DNA of 46,892 nucleotides from a virus. Under the pieces are notes generated by a model, which worked only from the letters and a program-made list of their open reading frames with translations, did no database searches and was not told the origin of the DNA. The stretch is from positions 1-46,892 of the IMG/VR virus record IMGVR_UViG_3300036781_000158. One strand, 5' to 3'. The position numbers and the translations under genes are program-made. Positions 39,098 to 45,227 of this stretch are shown piece by piece; within the stretch, counting starts at the first letter, position 1, and each line of letters opens with the position of its first letter.

Positions 39098-41725
39098 TCA
39101 ATCCGAAGTCCCATACAACGGTGCAAGCTTCGGCTTGAACAGCATCTCATCGTAAACCATCGCATCATGTTCGTGACTATGCGAGATCAAACCATTGTCT
39201 CTCAGATACTTGATCGCCTGCGTCGTCGAATCCGTCAAATCCCTAAACCGCCCCTTGGGAAACTCCCGACATTCCTCGATCACAAGGTCAGCCCATTCCT
39301 TGTCCGGCGCGTAAACCAACCCCTGCGCAAACGCAGGCTCTACCGCATGCGCCCGTGAAACCTTATCGCCCTCCGGTGTCACCAGCCGTATTCCCCAACC
39401 CTCATCGCCATGCAGCCGCCTTAGCTCCTGCGCCGCAGACATGCCGGACGCTTTCGATTCAACCAACAGCAAATCCACCTTGAACTTCTTGCACGAATAC
39501 GCAAGCCACTCGACCAATCCCCACTTCGAACTCGTCCGCTCGAAATAATCATGATCTTTCTCGTCAGGCTTGCGATCGATCCGCACGCCATGCAGCTCGA
39601 GAAACTTCCGCCACGCCCAAACCAACATGGCCTTGGGCCGGCCGTTGGTATCGCGGAACACACCCCAGATCGTGCAAGCCGATGGGTCGTTCTCCTCTTT
39701 CTCAGTGTACGCCGTGTCAGCCGAAGCCAGCAAAAACTCAAATGCAGGAAACTCCGGACTGGGCCAATCCTGCCAATACGTCTCCTTGATAATCCCGCCT
39801 TCCGCCAGCGTCGGCAATTGCTGCAACCGTCCCGAGGCCATGTACGGCCCGAGGCCGATCTTCAGAGCATGAACTTCCTTCGGCCCGAAACGCTCGGGCC
39901 ACATCAACTCATTCTCTTCGGTCCTGGGATCTTCCCAGACTTGTTCTGGTTCGCCCTCCTCATCCCACTTCAAAACTGTAACACAATGCCGCCGCGTGTC
40001 GTGCTCCATCGGGACCATGTAATGAACCCAGTCCTCATAGTCCGACGACTTCGTTATCTGCCCCGAGATATCCTCACCATGCAACCGCTGCATATTGACC
40101 ACGATCGCGCTTTGCTTCGGATCGTTCAAGCGCGTGGTCTTTATTTCATTCCACCAGTTCGTCGCCGTTAGCCGATCAGCTTCGGATTCAACTTCTTCCG
40201 TATTGTGTGGATCATCGCAATTGGCGCAAACTATACTTGACACGTTGTCGCCACAACACATATTACCATTGTCACGTACAGTTATGCAGTACGTCTCAGG
40301 AGGTAAATCATGCACCAACTCAATACCGACAACACGCAAGAAACTTGGCGAAATGTCGTCGGGTTCGAAAGGCTTTACGAAGTTTCCAGCTTCGGCCGCA
40401 TCAAGAGCATATCGAGGCCGCGAAACGATAAACTGTTTGTTCTCAAAGAACGAATTCTCTCTATCCTCATCAACAAAGGATATCCCCGCGTCACCATGAG
40501 ACGGAACGGAAAAACTCATTACCTGTTTTGCCATCAACTCGTGGCCCAAGCCTTTATAGGACAACCGCCACAAGGATGCGAAGTGCGCCACAAAGACGGA
40601 AACCGAACTAATCCTCGATTGGATAATCTCGAATACGGAACGCGATCGCAAAATATCGCCGATTGCAAAAAACACGGCAACTTTCGCAACGGAGCCTCTC
40701 ACCTTACAGAAGAAATTGTCTTGCAAATCGCGGCAAGACCGAACGATACCGCGGCAGTACTCGCTAAAGAATTCAACATTTCCCGAGGAACCATATCCGG
40801 CATTAGAAACGGCCGATGGTGGAAACACCTCAACATTCCCAAGCGAAGCTACATCAGACGCGGAGACGAACATCCCGCTAGACGCGGCAAGCAAATCGTC
40901 CCCAACTCGGAGTAATCCAGCCTCTACATACCCTCGCGATGTTAAAACACGATGATCAGCCGTACACTCTAGTCGCGTACCATCGCCAATCAATATCTTC
41001 AGCAAAGGACGTGGCGGGTTGGTATGCCAACCAATCACGTCCTTTAACTCAAATGCATCCAATGACCGATTATAGGACCACACTCGCGTCTCGCGACGTT
41101 GCTTTACAATATCGCCAATCTCAACAGGACCAGATTCCGTAACGATCGTTTGATGATATGGAAAGCAATTGATGATATCGCCACCAATCCCGAGCAGCGA
41201 ACCCCCAACCGACGACGCAATCCGCTGGCCGCCGGTAACCAAGTCAAAGTGCTCTTTTGTGTTCTGATCGTCGGCGATCCTGACTTCTTTCCCCCACCGT
41301 TCCTGATACCACGGGCTGAGAATAACCCGCCGCGTGGCATTAGAGTTTTCGAACGAAAGCTTCTGCCCGTACGATCCACACAGAAACCTGACCTGGTTTC
41401 CCGACCAGAACGACTTTTCTCGCCGCGTCCACGTCCACGCCGGCCAGCAAATCGAAGTAACAGTCGTCTTGCCCGTACGCGGCGGCATGTTGATGAGCAA
41501 ACGCTTGATCTGCCCTTCCGTTACCGCTTGCAAGTGCTCGCATAACCCATCGATTACCCATGACGGCTGATATCGCGCCGGATTGATGTAAGGCCAAGCG
41601 CCCTCGACAAAATCAATTAAGTTTGTCTCTAGCCTTTCCGTCTCCCGTAGAAACCGCATCCTTTGCGTCGCCAAGGCCAAGGACTTGAGTCTCGGATCGG
41701 ATGTAGTCTGCAAGCTCATCGGCAT
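39098..41725 (-). CDS. terL: Terminase large subunit containing an intein
   Basis: 875 aa precursor, predicted 559 aa after splicing. Walker A NMPPRTGKTT lies at residues 79-88. The intein (187-502) is inserted in Walker B, between GIGGDIIN and CDDPHN. The C-terminal nuclease domain has ASADTAY (Asp670), LLVESKASG (Glu756) and RDLTDSTTQ (Asp829, Asp832), giving the expected metal-binding acidic residues. The protein translocates DNA into the prohead and cuts the concatemer. The N-terminus is uncertain: ATG 41725 overlaps terS by 113 bases with no clear ribosome binding site, and starts further in are possible because conservation begins near residue 31. Splicing must occur for a working ATPase. 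Confidence 0.85.
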   Translation of the reverse strand: MPMSLQTTSDPRLKSLALATQRMRFLRETERLETNLIDFVEGAWPYINPARYQPSWVIDGLCEHLQAVTEGQIKRLLINMPPRTGKTTVTSICWPAWTWTRREKSFWSGNQVRFLCGSYGQKLSFENSNATRRVILSPWYQERWGKEVRIADDQNTKEHFDLVTGGQRIASSVGGSLLGIGGDIINCFPYHQTIVTESGPVEIGDIVKQRRETRVWSYNRSLDAFELKDVIGWHTNPPRPLLKILIGDGTRLECTADHRVLTSRGYVEAGLLRVGDDLLAASSGMFVSASDVASLGNVEVFPPSAVSNAGYGSSGNVEFFSEYCRGIVRSCRDLQDNFFCKVRGSVAKVAVFFAIGDILRSRSVFEIIQSRISSVSVFVAHFASLWRLSYKGLGHELMAKQVMSFSVPSHGDAGISFVDEDRENSFFENKQFIVSRPRYALDAAEAGNFVKPFEPDDISPSFLRVVGIELVHDLPPETYCITVRDNGNMCCGDNVSSIVCANCDDPHNTEEVESEADRLTATNWWNEIKTTRLNDPKQSAIVVNMQRLHGEDISGQITKSSDYEDWVHYMVPMEHDTRRHCVTVLKWDEEGEPEQVWEDPRTEENELMWPERFGPKEVHALKIGLGPYMASGRLQQLPTLAEGGIIKETYWQDWPSPEFPAFEFLLASADTAYTEKEENDPSACTIWGVFRDTNGRPKAMLVWAWRKFLELHGVRIDRKPDEKDHDYFERTSSKWGLVEWLAYSCKKFKVDLLLVESKASGMSAAQELRRLHGDEGWGIRLVTPEGDKVSRAHAVEPAFAQGLVYAPDKEWADLVIEECREFPKGRFRDLTDSTTQAIKYLRDNGLISHSHEHDAMVYDEMLFKPKLAPLYGTSD
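40237..40303 (+). promoter_or_regulatory. Candidate promoter and ribosome binding site of the antisense HNH gene
   Basis: On the plus strand, a perfect -35 TTGACA (40237-40242) is followed after 18 bases by TATTAC (40261-40266; 4 of 6 to consensus). A perfect Shine-Dalgarno AGGAGG (40298-40303) lies six bases before ATG 40310. All of this is inside the minus-strand codons for the intein C-terminal splicing blocks; the AGGAGG is antisense to the Pro-Pro codons of DLPPETYC. This indicates that the endonuclease is transcribed and translated independently of terL. Confidence 0.65.
40310..40915 (+). CDS. HNH homing endonuclease nested antisense inside the TerL intein
   Basis: 201 aa. An N-terminal NUMOD4-like DNA-binding motif (WRNVVGFERLYEVSSFGRI, residues 13-31) is followed by an HNH core: LFCHQLVAQAF (His75) and EVRHKDGNRTNPRLDNLEYG (His94, Asn98, Asn106). 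A C-terminal helix-turn-helix (DTAAVLAKEFNISRG, residues 146-160) follows. It would cut intein-less terL alleles and cause homing. Codon boundaries coincide with those of the intein frame on the other strand, so every TTA, CTA or TCA codon would stop TerL. All 14 Leu codons (CTC, CTT, CTG, TTG) and 11 Ser codons (TCC, TCT, TCG, AGC) avoid them, whereas these triplets occur freely out of frame. Confidence 0.9.
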   Translation: MHQLNTDNTQETWRNVVGFERLYEVSSFGRIKSISRPRNDKLFVLKERILSILINKGYPRVTMRRNGKTHYLFCHQLVAQAFIGQPPQGCEVRHKDGNRTNPRLDNLEYGTRSQNIADCKKHGNFRNGASHLTEEIVLQIAARPNDTAAVLAKEFNISRGTISGIRNGRWWKHLNIPKRSYIRRGDEHPARRGKQIVPNSE

Positions 41726-42137
41726 TCATCTTGTCAAAAGCACCGGCTTTTCCAACTTCGTGCTTGTTCACGTCGTTCCACTGCCGGAAGCGGCGGTTCT
41801 TAAGCCAGAAGATGCAAGCTACAACATCCGGCGGAACGTGCTCGCGATAGGGGATTTGTTCAACGCCGTTCTCGTACCGGACAAACTTGATCGAATCGAA
41901 CGTGTATCCGATCGCACGGTGATACAGACTACGCTCTACGCGCTCGTCCAGCGCATCCTTGCCCGTCTTGAGCGCAGCGAGGAAATCCGGATGTTCGTGC
42001 TTCCAGTTTCCAATAGTTCTCAGCGCCACTTCGAAGAAGTCCGCAATCTCTATATCGGTCGCCCCGAGATTGCAGAGTTTTTCCGCTTGCGCCGCGTACT
42101 CGGGCCGATAATTGGTCGGCCTGCCTCGTTCTGCCAT
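41613..42137 (-). CDS. terS: Terminase small subunit
   Basis: 174 aa, ATG 42137. An N-terminal HTH (GRPTNYRPEYAAQAEKLCNL, then DIEIADFFEVALRTIGNWKH, residues about 25-50) binds the packaging site. A helical oligomerisation region follows (KTGKDALDERVERSLYHRAI), and a C-terminal portion ENGVEQIPYREHVPPDVVAC with IFWLKNRRFRQWNDV is typical of this family. It selects phage DNA and regulates TerL. Its gene overlaps the predicted start of terL. The inverted repeats directly upstream (42168-42291) could include the packaging recognition site. Confidence 0.85.
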   Translation of the reverse strand: MAERGRPTNYRPEYAAQAEKLCNLGATDIEIADFFEVALRTIGNWKHEHPDFLAALKTGKDALDERVERSLYHRAIGYTFDSIKFVRYENGVEQIPYREHVPPDVVACIFWLKNRRFRQWNDVNKHEVGKAGAFDKMNADELADYIRSETQVLGLGDAKDAVSTGDGKARDKLN

Positions 42138-42167
42138 TTCATCACCTTATCTTTGTAACGAAAACCT

Positions 42168-42256
42168 GCGACTCCGCAGGATTCGGTGTTGTCCCGTTGC
42201 CTTTGCCTTTGCCCAAGGGCGCTACCGGACAATCATCGAACTCCCTGCGGAGTCGC
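42168..42256. promoter_or_regulatory. Nested inverted repeats upstream of terS
   Basis: A perfect 13-bp inverted repeat GCGACTCCGCAGG (42168-42180) and CCTGCGGAGTCGC (42244-42256) encloses a second repeat, TTGTCC and GGACAA, and an inner GCCC-AA-GGGC hairpin. The whole can fold as one long cruciform or RNA hairpin. It lies 30 bases upstream of the small terminase start. Plausible roles are a packaging (pac) site, a transcript-processing site or an operator; no T-run makes a terminator unlikely. Confidence 0.75.
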
Positions 42257-42270
42257 CCAACACGGAGCGA

Positions 42271-42291
42271 CTTCAATGGTCTTCATTGAAG
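42271..42291. promoter_or_regulatory. Second hairpin upstream of terS
   Basis: CTTCAATG-GTCTT-CATTGAAG, an 8-bp perfect stem with a five-base loop, immediately before the end of the small basic gene at 42296. It has no following T-run on the minus strand. Together with the 13-bp repeat it makes the 158-base terS leader unusually structured. No gene is visible between 42138 and 42295. Confidence 0.65.
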
Positions 42292-42295
42292 GCTA

Positions 42296-42520
42296 CTACC
42301 GCGTATGCCTATGTCGTAATAGCCAAAGCCGCGCCCTAAACAGGAGAAGTTCCATATAGAGGCGCGCACGCGTAAAATAAAGACGCCGCTTCATTCGGCC
42401 AACTTCACGCATTATCGCCCTAACCACCCTGGCCTTATGCTCTGGCTTTACAATCCATTCTCCAGTTGTCGGATTGATCATGAAAATAGATTGATGATTA
42501 GGAACCAGCTTTTCTATCAC
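42296..42520 (-). CDS. Small basic protein
   Basis: 74 aa from GTG 42520, with GGAGG ten bases upstream. Sequence starts (M)IEKLVPNHQSIFMINPTTGE, then WIVKPEHKARVVRAIMREVG and an Arg-rich hydrophobic end (LYFTRARLYMELLLFRARLW). The C-terminal amphipathic, basic helix might bind nucleic acid or a membrane. It is the gene directly before the terS leader. Function unknown. Confidence 0.6.
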   Translation of the reverse strand: MIEKLVPNHQSIFMINPTTGEWIVKPEHKARVVRAIMREVGRMKRRLYFTRARLYMELLLFRARLWLLRHRHTR

Positions 42521-42523
42521 TTC

Positions 42524-42826
42524 TCAACTCCTCCATCCATCGTCGAAGTGATAGTAAGTCCAGACTGCGAAATCAGTATCGCATATTTTGCATTTAGGAA
42601 TCGAATCGCCTATCTTCGGCTCCGGTTGCTGCCAATTCCCCAAGTCCTGCGATTTTAAAGGATCACCATAATTAACATCGTGTTGAAGCTGGCAAATGCG
42701 ATGACCATTCATACAAGTCATCCACTCGCCGGCCTTGGCGTAAGTCCGGAGCTTGACGTGCTGCTTCGTCAATTGGCGTCGATTCAGCGCCGTTGATGTC
42801 ATCAAATTTCTAACAAAATTTAGCAA
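42524..42826 (-). CDS. Cysteine-rich zinc-binding-like protein
   Basis: 100 aa from 42826, or 92 aa from ATG 42802. A Cys/His pattern in the second half (WMTCMNGHRICQLQHD and IPKCKICDTDFAVW) gives four cysteines and two histidines as a likely zinc-ribbon. The C-terminal FAVWTYYHFDDGWRS is conserved-looking. The gene is followed by a GTG start four bases downstream and so is in the operon. It might be a small regulator or DNA-binding protein. No family recognised. Confidence 0.65.
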   Translation of the reverse strand: MLNFVRNLMTSTALNRRQLTKQHVKLRTYAKAGEWMTCMNGHRICQLQHDVNYGDPLKSQDLGNWQQPEPKIGDSIPKCKICDTDFAVWTYYHFDDGWRS

Positions 42827-42862
42827 TCACATCCCCTCCCAATACTTGCACCAATTCGTGAA

Positions 42863-43078
42863 TTATTCGGGCGGGGTCTGATACACCCCGCCCGCCTCAA
42901 TCCCGTCGCCTGCAGGGATTGAGTCAGCAACCAAGTCAAAAGGCGACTTGTATATGTTCGGATCGGTTGCCCACATAAGCGATTGTTGAGCAAGGTAGAG
43001 TTGATCATACTGCGGGACCGGATCGGATTTCCTTAGGGCAATCCCAATCCGGTCCAACTCTCTTTGAATGAAACTCAT
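42863..43078 (-). CDS. Hypothetical protein
   Basis: 71 aa from ATG 43078, overlapping the stop of the protease-like gene by ATGA. The sequence starts MSFIQRELDRIGIALRKSDP, continues with YDQLYLAQQSLMWATDPNIY and ends GIEAGGVYQTPPE. It has one N-terminal amphipathic helix and is otherwise irregular. A small upstream extension to 43105 is possible but has no support. Function unknown. Confidence 0.65.
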   Translation of the reverse strand: MSFIQRELDRIGIALRKSDPVPQYDQLYLAQQSLMWATDPNIYKSPFDLVADSIPAGDGIEAGGVYQTPPE

Positions 43079-43704
43079 CGCGCATTCTCCCAATACTTGC
43101 ACCAATATCCAGGGTCTATTCGCCCAACAACGACTTCACAATTGTGCTGACCGTAATGTTCGCAGTTCCCGCATCTGGTCGCCGGCGAGCCCCTAGAATA
43201 CCGCGCGATAGCCTTCGAGACCTTGGGTGCAGTACCGGCCGCGATGATAGCACGAAGGAGCGATTCATCTCGGGGCTTGGCACGGTAGGGGACCAGATCG
43301 AGGTTTCGGGGCGATCTAACGATCCGCTCGTGCTCGGTTGCTTTGATGTAGGGTCTGAGGGCTCGTTCGTACTCATCATCATTAACCTTCGCTAACTTTA
43401 ACTTCGCGCGTTCCGCGACGTTGCCGTAGTCTTTGTGAGCCGTAGCGTATGGCTTCTGTTCGTTGTCGATCGCCCATTTCTCCGCGCTCTCATGCGCGAC
43501 CAGAAACGGAATGACATTTACTTGACGATCGCCGATGCGAAGTGACGAAGGAATGTGCCGATCAATGTAGACCATCTTACCATCCGTGCTGTAGCCCGCG
43601 AGATACGCAATGTCATAGTTGCGGTTGATGTTGACAGGACCGGGAACGGCGCGGCCCTTTACCAGCTCGGGCTTGCCGCTGGCTCGAGGATCACCGGAGG
43701 ACAT
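43075..43704 (-). CDS. Protease-like domain fused to a HiPIP-like Cys motif
   Basis: 209 aa. Residues about 25-150 resemble a phage metal-dependent hydrolase-like domain: YDIAYLAGYSTDGKMVYIDR, then PFLVAHESAEKWAIDNEQKP (His-Glu, an HExxE-like variant) and ATAHKDYGNVAERAKLKLAK. The C-terminus RCGNCEHYGQHNCEVVVGRI with DPGYWCKYWENA supplies four cysteines in the spacing of high-potential iron-sulphur-like small proteins. Both parts are known to me separately in alphaproteobacterial phages; the fusion suggests they act together. The role, perhaps in head assembly or host takeover, is not established. Confidence 0.6.
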   Translation of the reverse strand: MSSGDPRASGKPELVKGRAVPGPVNINRNYDIAYLAGYSTDGKMVYIDRHIPSSLRIGDRQVNVIPFLVAHESAEKWAIDNEQKPYATAHKDYGNVAERAKLKLAKVNDDEYERALRPYIKATEHERIVRSPRNLDLVPYRAKPRDESLLRAIIAAGTAPKVSKAIARYSRGSPATRCGNCEHYGQHNCEVVVGRIDPGYWCKYWENAR

Positions 43705-43878
43705 TCATGAAGTTTCTTTGAGAGTAGAAAAAATCGCATCCCAGTCCAGTTCGACGATAACATCCGAGGTTTCAATAAACACCAGTTCTTTGACGCTTTG
43801 CAAATCCGGGTCACCCAATTGCTCATCTACAAAAACAACCTCAACTGCGTCCGGCGACCTACACATTATATGTTCCAT
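43705..43878 (-). CDS. Small acidic protein
   Basis: 57 aa from ATG 43878, coupled to the previous stop as TAATG. Sequence starts MEHIMCRSPDAVEVVFVDEQ, then LGDPDLQSVKELVFIETSDV and ends DAIFSTLKETS. The beta-alpha-beta pattern with acidic character suggests a compact domain. A longer frame back to 43938 overlaps the 106-aa gene and is less likely. It lies directly upstream of the protease-like gene. Function unknown. Confidence 0.6.
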   Translation of the reverse strand: MEHIMCRSPDAVEVVFVDEQLGDPDLQSVKELVFIETSDVIVELDWDAIFSTLKETS

Positions 43879-44198
43879 TACAGCGTGACGCAGCGGTTTT
43901 GGATACCGCTGCATTCTTCGGTGCGACCCGAGGGACAAAGGGGAGAGGCCGGAATTACTCCCGGCGTAGGCGTCTGAACCGGATAGGACAGCGGAGCTGC
44001 GTTGACCGTCGCCGGGAAATAGCCAATCGAGAGGTTGTTCATCTGGATCAGTGCTTCCCCGTCAATCAAACCAACATTCATTTTTGAACAACCTTCCATA
44101 GTCGTCCGGTAAACTACAAAGACATAAGGAACACCCAAACGATAAATGGGCTCGGGATAGTACTCGGCCTTGGCAGGATCGGCAAAGATCATCCTCAA
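43878..44198 (-). CDS. Hypothetical protein
   Basis: 106 aa from ATG 44198, overlapping the stop of the basic protein by ATGA. The sequence has EPIYRLGVPYVFVVYRTTME and GCSKMNVGLIDGEALIQMNN, then a Pro/Thr-rich stretch and a C-terminal CPSGRTEECSGIQNRCV with three cysteines. Probably a small structural or exported protein, though no signal peptide is obvious. Function unknown. Confidence 0.6.
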   Translation of the reverse strand: MRMIFADPAKAEYYPEPIYRLGVPYVFVVYRTTMEGCSKMNVGLIDGEALIQMNNLSIGYFPATVNAAPLSYPVQTPTPGVIPASPLCPSGRTEECSGIQNRCVTL

Positions 44199-44395
44199 CT
44201 GCGCTTCAGTTTCAGCAGAGTATACCGAAAATCGAGACGGATCTTCTGCAAATTCAGGATCAGCAGCGTCAAAAGCAATCGAAATTTAGCACGGCGCGCA
44301 ATTCGCGTGAATGCGCGCGTGAGCTTCCTTCTTTGCTCCAAAGTGAAATCTTGTGTCTGTTCTGTTGGCTTTGACAACAGCACTTCCTCTTTCAA
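44195..44395 (-). CDS. Small basic protein, first after the 58-bp repeats
   Basis: 66 aa from TTG 44395; GTG 44383 is an alternative. The sequence starts (M)KEEVLLSKPTEQTQDFTLEQ and continues RRKLTRAFTRIARRAKFRLL and LTLLILNLQKIRLDFRYTLL. It is very basic and helical, with a hydrophobic centre that could be a membrane or coiled-coil segment. A start with weak ribosome binding fits regulated translation. It lies downstream of the two long repeats at 44442-44579. Confidence 0.5.
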   Translation of the reverse strand: MKEEVLLSKPTEQTQDFTLEQRRKLTRAFTRIARRAKFRLLLTLLILNLQKIRLDFRYTLLKLKRS

Positions 44396-44441
44396 ATAAT
44401 ATCCACATCAAAATCGGGTAGAGGCGATACCGGATGACACA

Positions 44442-44579
44442 TTAGGCAACCCGATCCATGTCACGTGGGGTGGGGAGAAACATGGACCGGGTCACCACTC
44501 TGCCGCTCAGGCAACATCAACTTAGGCAACCCGATCCATGTCACGTGGGGTGGGGAGAAACATGGACCGGGTCACCACT
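44442..44579. repeat. Two perfect 58-bp direct repeats, each containing an inverted repeat
   Basis: Identical 58-bp copies at 44442-44499 and 44522-44579 (period 80) begin TTAGGCAACCCGATCCATG and end GGTCACCACT. Each has an 11-bp stem, CCCGATCCATG with CATGGACCGGG (one mismatch), around a 20-bp loop holding CACGTG and GGGGTGGGGA. The duplicated palindromic structure in a gap of about 250 bases upstream of the leftward gene block suggests paired operators, a replication or recombination site, or a promoter control region. Confidence 0.9.
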
Positions 44580-44651
44580 GCGAGCGCGGTGGGGTGCAGG
44601 GGGATGCGGTTTGCGCTCGTGGCAAAATTAGCGCAGATATTGTCCCGCCGG

Positions 44652-45176
44652 TCAAGGCAGTTTCAACAGCCTAAACACCGCGCCACGTTCGACGAGGCCA
44701 GACCGAATCCAACCAGCCCGCGCGGCATAATCACGCAATCCGGCGATCAGCGCGGCCCGAGCCCGGCCGTTGCGAAGCTTGTGCTGACCGTCCAAGTCGC
44801 GCAACGGCCGTTCCTCAATCACCACTGCCAACACAATCTTTAGCGTCGGATCGCCGCGTTTGGCCCGGATCGCCCAAACATCAACCCACTCTCTATACCT
44901 TGCAATCGCGTCCAGGACGCGCACGGGCTCGTTGGACGACTTGGAACGATCGGCCCTTTCCCAAGTAGCCGGTCGCAGCATAAGCTCGCCAGCGATCGAC
45001 CTGAAGGCCAAGGCGATATCTTCGGCCGCAGCAAGTTCCTCCGGTCCAATCTGGTGCCGGTCGAGCAGCCGGCCGATAGGCGACGGGCGTTGTTTGAGAA
45101 CGGTCAGTCCCGTTCCTGGAACGCCGGAACGTTCGATTTTACGGACACTTCTCAGCATTGTGGTGAGGTTTGACAT
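44652..45176 (-). CDS. Conserved alphaproteobacterial phage protein
   Basis: 174 aa from ATG 45176. The body RSGVPGTGLTVLKQRPSPIG, then DRHQIGPEELAAAEDIALAF and RVLDAIARYREWVDVWAI has a mostly helical, charged pattern, ending GLRDYAARAGWIRSGLVERG. I recall proteins of this family near regulatory regions of prophages of Rhizobiales. The helical regular pattern may include DNA binding, but no HTH is clear. It is first in the leftward block and diverges from the rightward operon starting at 45455. Confidence 0.7.
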   Translation of the reverse strand: MSNLTTMLRSVRKIERSGVPGTGLTVLKQRPSPIGRLLDRHQIGPEELAAAEDIALAFRSIAGELMLRPATWERADRSKSSNEPVRVLDAIARYREWVDVWAIRAKRGDPTLKIVLAVVIEERPLRDLDGQHKLRNGRARAALIAGLRDYAARAGWIRSGLVERGAVFRLLKLP

Positions 45177-45227
45177 ACATCGGACCCTATGTATTTTTTG
45201 GATGAAAAGCAACAAATTGGGAACACA

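Larger units (their letters stand above)
40220..41167 (-). mobile_element. Intein in TerL Walker B, endonuclease region replaced by an antisense gene
   Basis: Residues 187-502 of the precursor, 316 aa. Block A is CFPYHQTIVTESGPVEIGDI; block B contains CTADHRVL (Thr255 to His258, the T-x-x-H motif) and ends LLRVGDDLLA. The C-terminal blocks are ETYCITV and NMCCGDNVSSIVCAN, ending Asn502, followed by Cys503 as the downstream nucleophile. The usual penultimate His is Ala501. The region between (residues 271-472) shows no LAGLIDADG or in-frame HNH motif; it is the translation of the reverse complement of the HNH gene at 40310-40915. The element is thus a splicing domain of about 114 aa interrupted by 202 antisense-encoded residues that must be tolerated as a linker. 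Confidence 0.85.

Noticed and set aside
40310-40915. Possibility that the HNH gene is just an antisense shadow of the intein
   Set aside because: The plus-strand product has three consecutive known domain patterns (NUMOD4, HNH_3 and HTH) and a perfect Shine-Dalgarno, while the minus-strand product in this part has none.
40220-41167. In-frame LAGLIDADG or HNH endonuclease in the intein
   Set aside because: The sense translation of the middle region has no such motif and looks like the antisense of the HNH gene, rich in Ser, Val and Phe.
44396-44420. TATTAT upstream of 44395 as a -10 box of a late promoter
   Set aside because: No -35-like hexamer lies 16-18 bases further upstream.
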